From Streptomyces caniscabiei (GTDB lineage: Bacteria > Actinomycetota > Actinomycetes > Streptomycetales > Streptomycetaceae): a DNA stretch of 64,000 nucleotides. Below, piece after piece: positions 26,720-34,080 of the stretch. The stretch covers positions 667,841 to 731,840 of the forward strand of contig NZ_JABXWI010000002.1 of the NCBI RefSeq assembly GCF_014930365.1. The letters are read 5' to 3'. The position numbers and the translations under genes are program-made. The first letter of the stretch is position 1; the number at the start of each line of letters is the position of its first letter. Under the pieces are notes generated by a model. That model saw nothing but the letters and a program-made list of their open reading frames with translations, was not told the origin of the DNA and did not search any database.

Positions 26720-26759
26720 GGGGCCGTCCTTCCGCTCCCCCTGGCGGAAGGACGGCCCC
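26720..26759 (-). terminator. Terminator of the 26.8-27.4 kb secreted-protein gene
   Basis: Two 16-nt arms (26720-26735 and 26744-26759) are perfect reverse complements with an 8-nt loop. It lies 24 nt downstream of the stop at 26784. Confidence 0.88.
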
Positions 26760-26783
26760 GGCCCATCTCCGGTGGCCGGCCGG

Positions 26784-27407
26784 TCAGTACAGCTTGTTGA
26801 CGGCCGTGACCGTGGTCTTCTTGAAGGCGGCCACGGGCACGTCCGTGAAGTCACCCATCTGCCCCCACCTGACGACGGTCACCGTCCGGCCGTCCCGTCC
26901 CACCGACATCAGCGCCACGTCGTTGGCACCCCCCGACGTCTCGGTGTTCAGACCACGGACATGGGCCCCCTCCTCGACCGACAGCGAGCCGTAGTCCCGG
27001 CCCTCGGCGTCGACATCGGGCGACGCCGCCTCGATGCGGTCGGCACAGGTCCGGATCAGGTCGTCGTAGTGCTTCGCCAGAGCCTTGGCCAGGGCAGCCG
27101 TGTCCGCCACCACGGTCAGCTGCACCGCGTTGGTGTCCACGTCGGTCCGGAACTCACGGTGCCGGTACTCGTAGGACGGCACACCCTCCGTGCTCACACA
27201 GAGGCCGAGCGCCTCCGGGAATCCTTCGGTGACCGGCCCGGCGGTCCAGGACGAGGTCGGGTGCGGCGGCAGCTGCGACGCCGACAGGAACGTAGGCGCG
27301 GCCGCCTTCGGCGCGGCACCCGCCGCCGGCGCCACGAGGACCGAACCCGCCGCGAGAGCGGCGACGGCGAATGCGGTGAAAACGCTCGTCCGAATGCGCA
27401 AGGACAT
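26784..27407 (-). CDS. Secreted protein, PknH-sensor-like, function unknown
   Basis: This 207-residue protein starts at ATG 27407 after GGGGGA. It has a Sec signal peptide ([20 protein letters not shown], cleavage near AGAAPKA). The mature part contains two cysteines (LGLCVSTEG and IRTCADRI). A pattern of short beta strands between them, such as [29 protein letters not shown], resembles extracellular PknH-type sensor domains of actinobacteria. That match is only by general pattern. It is monocistronic, with its own terminator, and has no membrane anchor or lipobox. Confidence 0.78.
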   Translation of the reverse strand: MSLRIRTSVFTAFAVAALAAGSVLVAPAAGAAPKAAAPTFLSASQLPPHPTSSWTAGPVTEGFPEALGLCVSTEGVPSYEYRHREFRTDVDTNAVQLTVVADTAALAKALAKHYDDLIRTCADRIEAASPDVDAEGRDYGSLSVEEGAHVRGLNTETSGGANDVALMSVGRDGRTVTVVRWGQMGDFTDVPVAAFKKTTVTAVNKLY

Positions 27408-27697
27408 GGGTGTTCCCCCGTGAATGAGTGAGTGTGTGGACGTAGATGCCGCGGCGAGCCCGGCTGGTCGGCCCGGACCCGTTCGGTGCGGCCCCAGAAG
27501 CATCAGCGGTCACTACGGCCGCGCGCAACAACCGACGGCCCGACGAGCGCCATGGAACCATCCCAGCCCACCTGACCTGCACCGATATGCGGTGCCTGGG
27601 ATACCGTCGCGGGCCGCGCCGGCCGCGTGGGGCCTGCGAACGGCCCCGCCGCGAAAGTCCGTTGAGATGTCGCCGTGTGTCGGGAAGGGTCGGGGCC

Positions 27698-28246
27698 ATG
27701 GAGTACTTCTGTTACCACCGCGACCGGCCCGGCTCCCTCCCGTTGCGCGAGGAGTTGCTGGAGGAGCACTGGTCCTACATGGACGGGTACGCCAGGGAGC
27801 TGATCGCCCGCGGCCCGACCTTCGCCGCCGACGGCGAGACCCCGACCGGCAGCGTGCACATCGTCGACCTGCCCGATCCCGCCGCCGCCCGCGCGTTCGT
27901 CTTCGACGAGCCCAACTACCGGGCCGGCGCGTACCGGGACGTGCTGCTGCGCCGGTGGCGGAACCTGCTGGGGCGGACCATGTGGGAGTTCCCCGGCGGG
28001 GCGAGCGGCGGTGCCCGGTATCTGGTGCTCGGCCTGGGATCGGGACCGGCCGCCGATGTCGAGGTGCCGGCCGACCGGGACGAGCTGATCGCGTACGGGC
28101 CGCTGCTGTCCGACGACGGCGCGACCTGGCTGGGGACGGCGGTGCTGCTCAGGGCACCGGACCCGGACGCGGCGCGGGCCGTGCTGACCGCCGGCCGCTA
28201 CGCCGACATCGAGGTGCACGACTGGGAGTTCGGCGGCCGCCGCTGA
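27698..28246 (+). CDS. YCII-related (YciI-like) two-domain protein
   Basis: This 182-residue protein holds two ferredoxin-like YCII domains. The first shows YFCYHRDRPGSLPLREELLEEHWSYMDGYARELIARGPT and HIVDLPDPAAARAFVFDEPNYRAGAY. The second has YLVLGLGSG, DRDELIAYGPLLSDDG and LLRAPDPDAARAVLTAGRYADIEVHDWEFGGR. ATG 27698 is chosen because the amino terminus matches the family start; the Shine-Dalgarno (GGGAAGGG) is weak. The His and Asp found in putative active sites of the family are kept. Its biochemical role is unknown. A short palindrome (GCACCG-N5-CGGTGC, 27579-27595) lies about 100 nt upstream and could be its operator. Confidence 0.83.
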   Translation: MEYFCYHRDRPGSLPLREELLEEHWSYMDGYARELIARGPTFAADGETPTGSVHIVDLPDPAAARAFVFDEPNYRAGAYRDVLLRRWRNLLGRTMWEFPGGASGGARYLVLGLGSGPAADVEVPADRDELIAYGPLLSDDGATWLGTAVLLRAPDPDAARAVLTAGRYADIEVHDWEFGGRR

Positions 28247-28267
28247 CGGTTCGGGCCGTGTGCTCCG

Positions 28268-28292
28268 GGGGACGCGGGCGGTGCCGCGCCCC
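28268..28292. terminator. Probable hairpin terminator
   Basis: GGGG-A-CGCGG pairs with CCGCG-CCCC with one bulged A and a 6-nt loop. It lies in the 52-nt gap between the convergent stops at 28246 and 28299. Confidence 0.5.
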
Positions 28293-28298
28293 GGCCGG

Positions 28299-29291
28299 TC
28301 AGCGGCGTCCCGGGGTGTTTCTCGCGGGCACGGGGCGCGCGCCGGGCCGGGGCCCGGTGTAGCGCGGGGGGCGGCCCGGCGCCGCGTAGGCGAGGTGCAC
28401 GAGCCGGGAGTGTTCCTGCCGCATGTGCATGAGGGACTCCAGGATGTACCCGACGAGCAGGACGAGCACCGCGATGGTCATGATCGCGGCGGCGAGGATC
28501 GCCGTGGGGATGCGCGGCACGGTGCCCGAGCGGATGAACTCGGCGACGACGGGGATGCCGAGGACGACCGAGACGAGGGCCAGGAGTCCCGCGACCACGG
28601 CGTGGACGAGCGAGGGCCGCTCGCGCCGGGCGAGGTCGAGGATGACCCGCAGGATGCGCCAGCCGTCCCGGAAGGTGTGCAGTTTGCTCTCGCTCCCGGC
28701 GGGCCTGACCCGGTAGTCCACCTCCACCTCGGCCGTCGGGAGCCGCAGGTGCAGCGCGTGGACGGTCATCTCGGTCTCTGTCTCGAACTGGCGGGCGAGC
28801 GCCGGGAAGGACTTCACGAAGCGGCGGGAGAAGACGCGGTAGCCGCTCAGCATGTCGGTCACGTCGTTGCCGAACAGGAACCGCACCGCGCCCGTGAGCA
28901 GCCGGTTGCCGGTCGCGTGGCCCACCCGGTAGGCGGCGCTGACCGTCTCGCGGCGGGCGCCGACCACCTGGTCGTACGGCCCTTCGAAGAGCAGGTTGAC
29001 CAGATCGCGCGCCCGGGAGGCGTCATAGGTGTCGTCGCCGTCGATGAGGAGCAGGGCGTCGGCGTCGACATCGGCGAAGGCACGCCGGATGACGTTGCCC
29101 TTGCCCTTGCGCGGTTCCTCGCGGACGATCGCGCCCGCCGCACGGGCGACCTCGACCGTCCGGTCGGTGGAGGCGTTGTCGTACACATAGATGTCCGCCT
29201 CGGGGAGGGCCACCCTGAGGTCGCGCACCACCTTGCCCACGGCGGCCTCCTCGTTGTGACACGGCACGACACACGCGATCGTCGGTTGCAC
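28299..29291 (-). CDS. Family 2 glycosyltransferase, DPM1/GtrB-like
   Basis: This 330-residue enzyme begins (GTG 29291 after AGGAGC) with the GT-A fold IACVVPCHNEEAAVGKVVRDL, IYVYDNASTDRTVEVA and the metal motif LLLIDGDDTYDA. Also present are the GtrB/dolichol-phosphate mannose synthase-type pieces DMLSGYRVFSRRFVKSFP and FETETEMTVHALHL. Two hydrophobic segments near residues 235-260 and 268-298 anchor it in the membrane, as in GtrB. It should transfer a sugar from an NDP-sugar to polyprenyl phosphate on the cytoplasmic face. It is divergent from the GtrA-like flippase gene (118 nt apart), so the two are likely co-regulated. Confidence 0.88.
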   Translation of the reverse strand: MQPTIACVVPCHNEEAAVGKVVRDLRVALPEADIYVYDNASTDRTVEVARAAGAIVREEPRKGKGNVIRRAFADVDADALLLIDGDDTYDASRARDLVNLLFEGPYDQVVGARRETVSAAYRVGHATGNRLLTGAVRFLFGNDVTDMLSGYRVFSRRFVKSFPALARQFETETEMTVHALHLRLPTAEVEVDYRVRPAGSESKLHTFRDGWRILRVILDLARRERPSLVHAVVAGLLALVSVVLGIPVVAEFIRSGTVPRIPTAILAAAIMTIAVLVLLVGYILESLMHMRQEHSRLVHLAYAAPGRPPRYTGPRPGARPVPARNTPGRR

Positions 29292-29409
29292 GGCCGCTCC
29301 TTACCTGACCCGGCGTCGGATGACGATACGAAATAATGCGTTATGGGCGCGTCCGGGCGGTCGGGGCGCGCCGGGTCGTTACTCTCGCCGGGTGCTGGTC
29401 CTCGTATCC

Positions 29410-29862
29410 ATGGCGCTGCGTGTGCGGGACGCCGTCCGGGGCGTCTGGCGCGAGGCCGCCAAGTTCGGGGCCGTCGGGGCGCTGGCCTTCGTGGTGGACA
29501 ACGGCGGCTACAACCTGCTGGTGTTCGGGCTTCCCGGCGGCACGGAGGGCGGGGTGATGGCGTCGGCCCCCGTGTGGGCCTCCGTCGTCGCGACGAGCGC
29601 GGCGGCCCTCTTCAGCTGGGCGGGGAACCGTTACTGGACCTACCGCCGGCGGCATCGCGACAGCATGACCCAGGAGCTGGCGCTGTTCCTGTTCGTGAAC
29701 GCGGTCGGTGTCGCCATCACCGCGGGCACGGTCTACGCCTCGCGGCAGTTGCTCGGGCTGGAGTCGATGGGCAGCGACAACGCCGCCCGCGTGCTCGGCT
29801 GGGTCCTCGCCACCCTGTTCCGCTTCGTCACCTACCGGCGCTACGTCTTCGTCGCGCCCTGA
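29410..29862 (+). CDS. GtrA-family membrane protein
   Basis: This 150-residue protein has four transmembrane segments and the GtrA layout: FGAVGALAFVVDNGGYNLLVF at the start, ATSAAALFSWAGNRYWTYRRR (the conserved N-RYWTF-like motif) in the middle, and RVLGWVLATLFRFVTYRRYVF at the end. ATG 29410 is chosen; an in-frame GTG at 29392 is possible, and neither has a good Shine-Dalgarno. GtrA proteins are proposed flippases for polyprenyl-phosphate-linked sugars. It pairs with the divergent glycosyltransferase and the large membrane protein 37 nt downstream. Confidence 0.87.
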   Translation: MALRVRDAVRGVWREAAKFGAVGALAFVVDNGGYNLLVFGLPGGTEGGVMASAPVWASVVATSAAALFSWAGNRYWTYRRRHRDSMTQELALFLFVNAVGVAITAGTVYASRQLLGLESMGSDNAARVLGWVLATLFRFVTYRRYVFVAP

Positions 29863-29899
29863 TCCGTCCCGTCCCGTCGCCGCTGTTAGCATCCGCCGC

Positions 29900-31339
29900 A
29901 TGGGACAAAACACACCTGAACAGGGCAAAAGGCGCTGGCACTGGTGGCTGACCGCCGTCGCCGCGGCGTGCTGCCTGACCACGACCGTCGTCTTCACCCC
30001 CGGGTACATGAGTCCCGACAGCCTCGACCAGCTGCGGCAGGCCATGGGCAGGACCCCCCTGACCGACTGGCATCCGCCCGTGCTGAGCCTGGTGTGGCGC
30101 GCGCTCATCGCCGTCACCGGCACGCCCGCGGCCATGGCGGCCCTGCAGTCCCTGGTCCTGTGGGGCGCGCTGTGGGTGCTCGCCCGGTGCGTCTGGGAGC
30201 TGACGGGCAGCCGGGCCGGTTCGCTGGCCGTCCTCGGCCTCGGGCTGACACCGCCGGTGCTGACGTTCGTCGGTGTGGTGTGGAAGGACGTCCACGCGGC
30301 CTGCGCGCTGCTGGCGGCCTGCGCGGTGGCGTTCGTCGGACTGCTGCTGCGGGACCGCGGCCTCTCCGCCAGGACCCGCTGGGGCCTGCTCTGGCTGGGC
30401 GTGCTCTTCCTCTCCTACGCCGTACTCGTGCGCAAGAACGCCTTCCTCGCCGCGCTCCCGATGTTCGTCCTGCTCGTCCTCGCGCTGTGGCGCTCCCCCG
30501 GGCGCCGCACCTGGGCCGCGTGCACGGCGGCGCTGGTGGCGGCGGTCGTCGTGCCCGCCGCCGCGATCTCGTTGTTCGCCCGGCCGGTGCAGACCGACCA
30601 GGGCGCACAGATCATGCTCGACGACCTCCTGCACGTCCTGACCGTGGAGGAACTGCGCTCGGCCGACATCCGGCCGGACCTGCGGGACCGCCTGGTGGCC
30701 GCCGCCGTGGAGTGCGGCCGTGTGGGCGCGCTGTCGGACACCTACTGGGCCTGCTATCAACGCCCGGCGGACGGACTGGTCGGGGACGCGGACGAGCTGA
30801 CGTCCCTGTGGCTGCGCGAGATGCGCGAGCACCCCTCCGGCTATCTCCAGTACCGGCTGCGGGTGTTCACCTCGCTGCTGTTCGAGACCGGCTACCCGTA
30901 CCAGCCGGGCGTCTTCGCCAACGACCTCGGGATCGAGGTGACGCGTCCCCGGCTGGAGGCCACCCTCGCCTCGTACGTCAATGGTGCGGCCACCGATCTG
31001 AAGCCGCTCTTCCGGGGCTGGTTCTGGCTCGCCGTCGCGCTCGTGCTCGCCGTCCGTCCGGGGAAGGGGAGGTTCTCGCTGCCGATCCGGGCGCTGGGCA
31101 TCAGCTCGGTGGCGTACGTGCTCGGCTATCTGCCCATCGTGCCGGCGACGAACTACCGCTACGTCTACTGGCCGGCGCTGGCCTGCGCGCTCGGCCTGGT
31201 CCTGCTCTGGCTGGACCGCGCCGGGCCGCGCCGGAGCACGGCCGGCTCCGGTGTCCGGCACGACAGCGCCGCCGTCGCGGTCCCCAGCACCGCGACGGCC
31301 CATCAGCCGACCGCCCACGAGGGCCGGTCCCCGGCGTGA
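29900..31339 (+). CDS. Large integral membrane protein, putative glycosyltransferase
   Basis: This 479-residue protein has about 11-12 hydrophobic segments. After the first helix comes the external loop YMSPDSLDQLRQAMGRTPLTDWHPPVLSLVW, which contains a D-x-x-x-Q and WHPP arrangement like the acidic catalytic loops of GT-C-fold (family 39-type) enzymes. Further loops contain VVWKDVHAACALL and PATNYRYVYWPALAC. The tail after residue 445 is disordered. It fits the third element (GtrC-like) of Gtr modules, which transfers the flipped sugar to an envelope polymer. Function is inferred from topology and neighbours only. A 13-bp terminator follows. Confidence 0.8.
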   Translation: MGQNTPEQGKRRWHWWLTAVAAACCLTTTVVFTPGYMSPDSLDQLRQAMGRTPLTDWHPPVLSLVWRALIAVTGTPAAMAALQSLVLWGALWVLARCVWELTGSRAGSLAVLGLGLTPPVLTFVGVVWKDVHAACALLAACAVAFVGLLLRDRGLSARTRWGLLWLGVLFLSYAVLVRKNAFLAALPMFVLLVLALWRSPGRRTWAACTAALVAAVVVPAAAISLFARPVQTDQGAQIMLDDLLHVLTVEELRSADIRPDLRDRLVAAAVECGRVGALSDTYWACYQRPADGLVGDADELTSLWLREMREHPSGYLQYRLRVFTSLLFETGYPYQPGVFANDLGIEVTRPRLEATLASYVNGAATDLKPLFRGWFWLAVALVLAVRPGKGRFSLPIRALGISSVAYVLGYLPIVPATNYRYVYWPALACALGLVLLWLDRAGPRRSTAGSGVRHDSAAVAVPSTATAHQPTAHEGRSPA

Positions 31340-31342
31340 GCG

Positions 31343-31371
31343 TGCCGATGCCGGGGGTCCCGGCATCGGCA
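31343..31371. terminator. Bidirectional terminator
   Basis: Two 13-nt arms (31343-31355 and 31359-31371) are perfect reverse complements with a 3-nt loop, between the convergent stops at 31339 and 31399. Confidence 0.88.
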
Positions 31372-31398
31372 CAGCGCGGTCGGACGTGGTCGGAGCAC

Positions 31399-31536
31399 TC
31401 AGCCGGTGAACAACTGCGTGGCCTTCCGTACGAGTTCGTACAGACCGTAGGCGAGCGGTACGCCCACCCAGATCCACGCGAGGACGATCAGGGGACGCCG
31501 GTCAGGCGGATTCGGACTGCTGTCGCTGGACGACAT
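31399..31536 (-). CDS. MFS transporter small subunit (45 residues)
   Basis: This short gene encodes MSSSDSSPNPPDRRPLIVLA and continues WIWVGVPLAYGLYELVRKAT-QLFTG, giving one transmembrane helix (about residues 15-32) and a positive carboxy-terminal tail. Its ATG lies inside the end of the OFA transporter gene (35-nt overlap) in another frame, with GGGAGG 7 nt upstream, so the two are translationally coupled. Tiny single-helix proteins of this kind with a WxWVGxPLxYG core accompany OFA transporters in actinobacteria and are annotated as MFS small subunits. It probably stabilises or modulates the transporter. Confidence 0.85.
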   Translation of the reverse strand: MSSSDSSPNPPDRRPLIVLAWIWVGVPLAYGLYELVRKATQLFTG

Positions 31537-32836
31537 CGGCGGCCTCCCTCGGGGCGGGGATGTGGAAGCGGGGGTGGACGGGGCGGACCAGTTCGTTGGC
31601 GACGAAGCCGATGACGAGCAGCCCGATCATGATGAAGAAGGACGTGCCGTAGAGGTCGGAACCGGACTTGCCGGCCTCCTCCTGCCGGTCGGCGATCCAG
31701 TTGACGATCAGCGGTCCGAGGACACCGGCTGTGGACCAGGCGGTGAGCAGCCGGCCGTGGATGGCGCCGACCTGGTAGGTGCCGAAGAGGTCCTTCAGAT
31801 AGGCGGGAATGGTGGCGAAGCCGCCGCCGTAGAAGGAGAGGATCACCAGGGCGCAGACGACGAACAGCGGCTTGGACGCGTCGCCGAACTGCGCGATCAG
31901 CAGATACATCAGCGCGCCGACGCCGAGGTAGACGCGGTAGATGTTCTTGCGTCCGATGAGGTCGGACGTCGAGGACCAGACGATACGGCCGGTCATGTTC
32001 GCCGCGGAGAGCAGCGCGACGAAACCGGCGGCCGCGGTGACGGTGACCGGGGTGGAGGAGTCGGCGAAGAAGTCCGTGATCATCGGGGCGGCCTTCTCCA
32101 GGATGCCGATGCCCGCGGAGACGTTCATGCAGAGGATGACCCACAGGCACCAGAACTGCGGGGTGCGGATGGCGTTGCGGGCCGAGACCTGCGGGCCCGC
32201 GAGGACGCTCGGTCCGCTGTCCACCGGCCGCTCCGTGCGCGGCACCCGGACCAGCAGCACGCCGAGCAGCATGAACACGGCGTAGGACAGGCCGTGCACC
32301 AGGAAGGCGAGGGCGATGCCGGAGGAGTCGGAGCCGAAGGACTCCAGCATCTGGGCGGACCAGGGCGAGGCGATCAGCGCACCGCCGCCGAAGCCCATGA
32401 TCGCGATGCCGGTGGCCATGCCGGGCCGGTCCGGGAACCATTTGATCAGGGTCGAGACGGGCGAGATGTAGCCGATGCCGAGGCCTATGCCGCCGACGAA
32501 GCCGTAGCCGAAGACGATCAGCCAGTACTGCTCGGTGGCCGCGCCGAGGGAGGCGAGCAGGAAGCCGGAGGAGAAGCAGATCAGTGCGACGGTCATCGCC
32601 CAGCGCGGCCCGTTGCGCTCGACGAGGGTGCCGCCGAACGCGGCGGACAGGCCCAGCATGACGATGCCGAGCTGGAACGGCAGGGCGCTCTGAGTGCCGC
32701 TGAGGCCGAGGGCGGATTCGAGCGGCGGCTTGAACACGCTCCAGGCGTAGGCCTGTCCGATGGAGAGATGTACGGAGAGTGCGGCCGGGGGGACGAGCCA
32801 GCGGCTCCAGCCCGGAGGTGCGACGGGGGGACTCAT
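31502..32836 (-). CDS. OFA-family MFS transporter (oxalate/formate-type)
   Basis: This 444-residue carrier has 12 hydrophobic segments. It shows SIGQAYAWSVFKPPLESAL at helix 1 (the OFA family signature region), GIGLGIGYISPVSTLIKWFPDRPGMATGIAIMGFGGGALI and a second-half loop IVWSSTSDLIGRKNIYR. I start at ATG 32836, since the upstream 78 codons lack any conserved or hydrophobic character and run into the promoter. A good Shine-Dalgarno is not seen. It is divergent from the ketopantoate-reductase/formate-dehydrogenase operon and shares its promoter region, so oxalate or formate exchange is the likely job. Confidence 0.88.
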   Translation of the reverse strand: MSPPVAPPGWSRWLVPPAALSVHLSIGQAYAWSVFKPPLESALGLSGTQSALPFQLGIVMLGLSAAFGGTLVERNGPRWAMTVALICFSSGFLLASLGAATEQYWLIVFGYGFVGGIGLGIGYISPVSTLIKWFPDRPGMATGIAIMGFGGGALIASPWSAQMLESFGSDSSGIALAFLVHGLSYAVFMLLGVLLVRVPRTERPVDSGPSVLAGPQVSARNAIRTPQFWCLWVILCMNVSAGIGILEKAAPMITDFFADSSTPVTVTAAAGFVALLSAANMTGRIVWSSTSDLIGRKNIYRVYLGVGALMYLLIAQFGDASKPLFVVCALVILSFYGGGFATIPAYLKDLFGTYQVGAIHGRLLTAWSTAGVLGPLIVNWIADRQEEAGKSGSDLYGTSFFIMIGLLVIGFVANELVRPVHPRFHIPAPREAADVVQRQQSESA

Positions 32837-33007
32837 GATCCCGGACGGTAGGGAGTGGCAGGGGGAGTTGAGAAGGCGGCACGTCGACCGTGTGCGATGA
32901 ACGGTATCCACCGCGCGCCGAACGGTCGTTACCCCGCCCGTCCCCACCTTCGCGTACCGGCCACCTTCATGTCCGAGTAATGCCTTGCCCGGTCGTTGCG
33001 CGAAGTC

Positions 33008-33051
33008 TTGTCGACCCAAGTTCCATACTGTAGACAATATTTCGTCGACAA
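33008..33051. promoter_or_regulatory. Divergent regulatory site: inverted TTGTCGAC / GTCGACAA
   Basis: TTGTCGAC (33008-33015) and GTCGACAA (33044-33051) are exact inverted copies, with GTAGACAA (33030-33037) between them. The region lies between the OFA transporter and the reductase/Fdh operon. TTTCGTCGACAA (33040-33051) differs by two bases from TTTCGTCTACAG upstream of the GntR gene at 21.85 kb. Confidence 0.6.
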
Positions 33052-33108
33052 CGTTCCAACAGAGCGTCATCTCCGCGGTATCCCTCGACCGAACGGAGCT
33101 CCCTCACC

Positions 33109-34080
33109 ATGAAAGTCGCAGTTCTCGGCGCCGGTGCGATCGGTGCCTATGTCGGCGCCGCGCTCCACCGCGCCGGCGCGGACACGCATCTAGTCGCCCG
33201 TGGACCGCATCTCGCGGCCATGAGGCGGGACGGGGTGCGCGTGCTCAGCTCGCGCGGGGACTTCACCGCCCGCGCCCACGCCACCGACGACCCGGCCGAG
33301 ATCGGCCCGGTCGACTTCGTGTTCCTCGGCCTCAAGGCCAACTCGTACGCGGCGTGCGGGCCGCTGATCGAGCCCCTGCTGCACGACACCACGGCGGTGA
33401 TCGCCGCCCAGAACGGCATCCCCTGGTGGTACTTCCACCGGCACGGCGGCCCGCACGACGGCCACCGTGTCGAGAGCGTGGACCCCGGCGGCGCGGTCAG
33501 TGCGGTGCTCGCGCCCGAACGGGCCATCGGCTGTGTGGTCTACGCGGCCACCGAACTCGAACGACCGGGCGTCGTACGGCATCTGGAAGGCACCCGCTTC
33601 TCCATCGGCGAGCCCGACCGGAGGGTCTCGGCGCGCTGTCGGGCGTTCGGTGAGGCCATGGTCGCGGGCGGTCTGAAGTGCCCGGTGGAGCCCGACATCC
33701 GGAGCGACGTCTGGATCAAACTGCTCGGCAACATCTCGTTCAACCCGATCAGCGCCCTGGCCCGCGCGACCATGCGGCAGATGTGTCTGCACGGCGGCAC
33801 CCGCAAGGTCATCGAGACGATGATGGCCGAGACGCTGGCCGTCGCCGAGGCCCTCGGCTGCGAGGTCGGGGTCTCCATCGAACGGCGGATGGCCGGCGCG
33901 GAACGCGTCGGCGACCACCGCACCTCCACGCTCCAGGACCTGGAGCGCGGCAAACCGCTGGAACTCGACGTCCTGCTTGCCGCCGTCGTCGAACTGGCGG
34001 ACATCACGGGCGTCGAGGTGCCCACACTCCGCACCGTCCACGCCATCTCGGACCTGCTCGCGTTGAGGAGCGCCGCGTGA
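33109..34080 (+). CDS. Ketopantoate reductase-like oxidoreductase (ApbA/PanE family)
   Basis: This 323-residue enzyme begins with the NADP-binding loop MKVAVLGAGAIGAYVGAALH. The family's IAAQNGIP and the catalytic-Lys region DIRSDVWIKLLGNISFNPISALARATM are present, as is the carboxy-terminal SSTLQDLERGKPLELD-like motif (here TSTLQDLERGKPLELDVL). Context suggests it is not the pantothenate enzyme: its stop overlaps the GTG of the formate dehydrogenase gene (GTGA), and the promoter is shared with an oxalate/formate carrier. A 2-hydroxy/2-oxo acid linked to oxalate metabolism is a likely substrate, but this is inferred. Confidence 0.88.
   Translation: MKVAVLGAGAIGAYVGAALHRAGADTHLVARGPHLAAMRRDGVRVLSSRGDFTARAHATDDPAEIGPVDFVFLGLKANSYAACGPLIEPLLHDTTAVIAAQNGIPWWYFHRHGGPHDGHRVESVDPGGAVSAVLAPERAIGCVVYAATELERPGVVRHLEGTRFSIGEPDRRVSARCRAFGEAMVAGGLKCPVEPDIRSDVWIKLLGNISFNPISALARATMRQMCLHGGTRKVIETMMAETLAVAEALGCEVGVSIERRMAGAERVGDHRTSTLQDLERGKPLELDVLLAAVVELADITGVEVPTLRTVHAISDLLALRSAA

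Larger units (their letters stand above)
26478..26783. other. Intergenic region with hexamer array and terminator
   Basis: No gene is supported here. It holds the FHA gene's promoter side, the TGTCTC array (26539-26626) and the terminator of the downstream secreted-protein gene (26720-26759). The long open frames through it on both strands are artefacts of the array, which cannot generate a stop in any frame. Confidence 0.7.

Noticed and set aside
26232..27431. Leu-Ser and Glu-Thr dipeptide repeat proteins spanning the hexamer array
   Set aside because: A six-base array without a stop makes dipeptide repeats in every frame. No start signal or domain supports expression.
33109..34080. panE for pantothenate biosynthesis
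   Set aside because: The fold fits, but operon context with formate dehydrogenase and an oxalate/formate carrier makes the housekeeping role unlikely; no symbol assigned.
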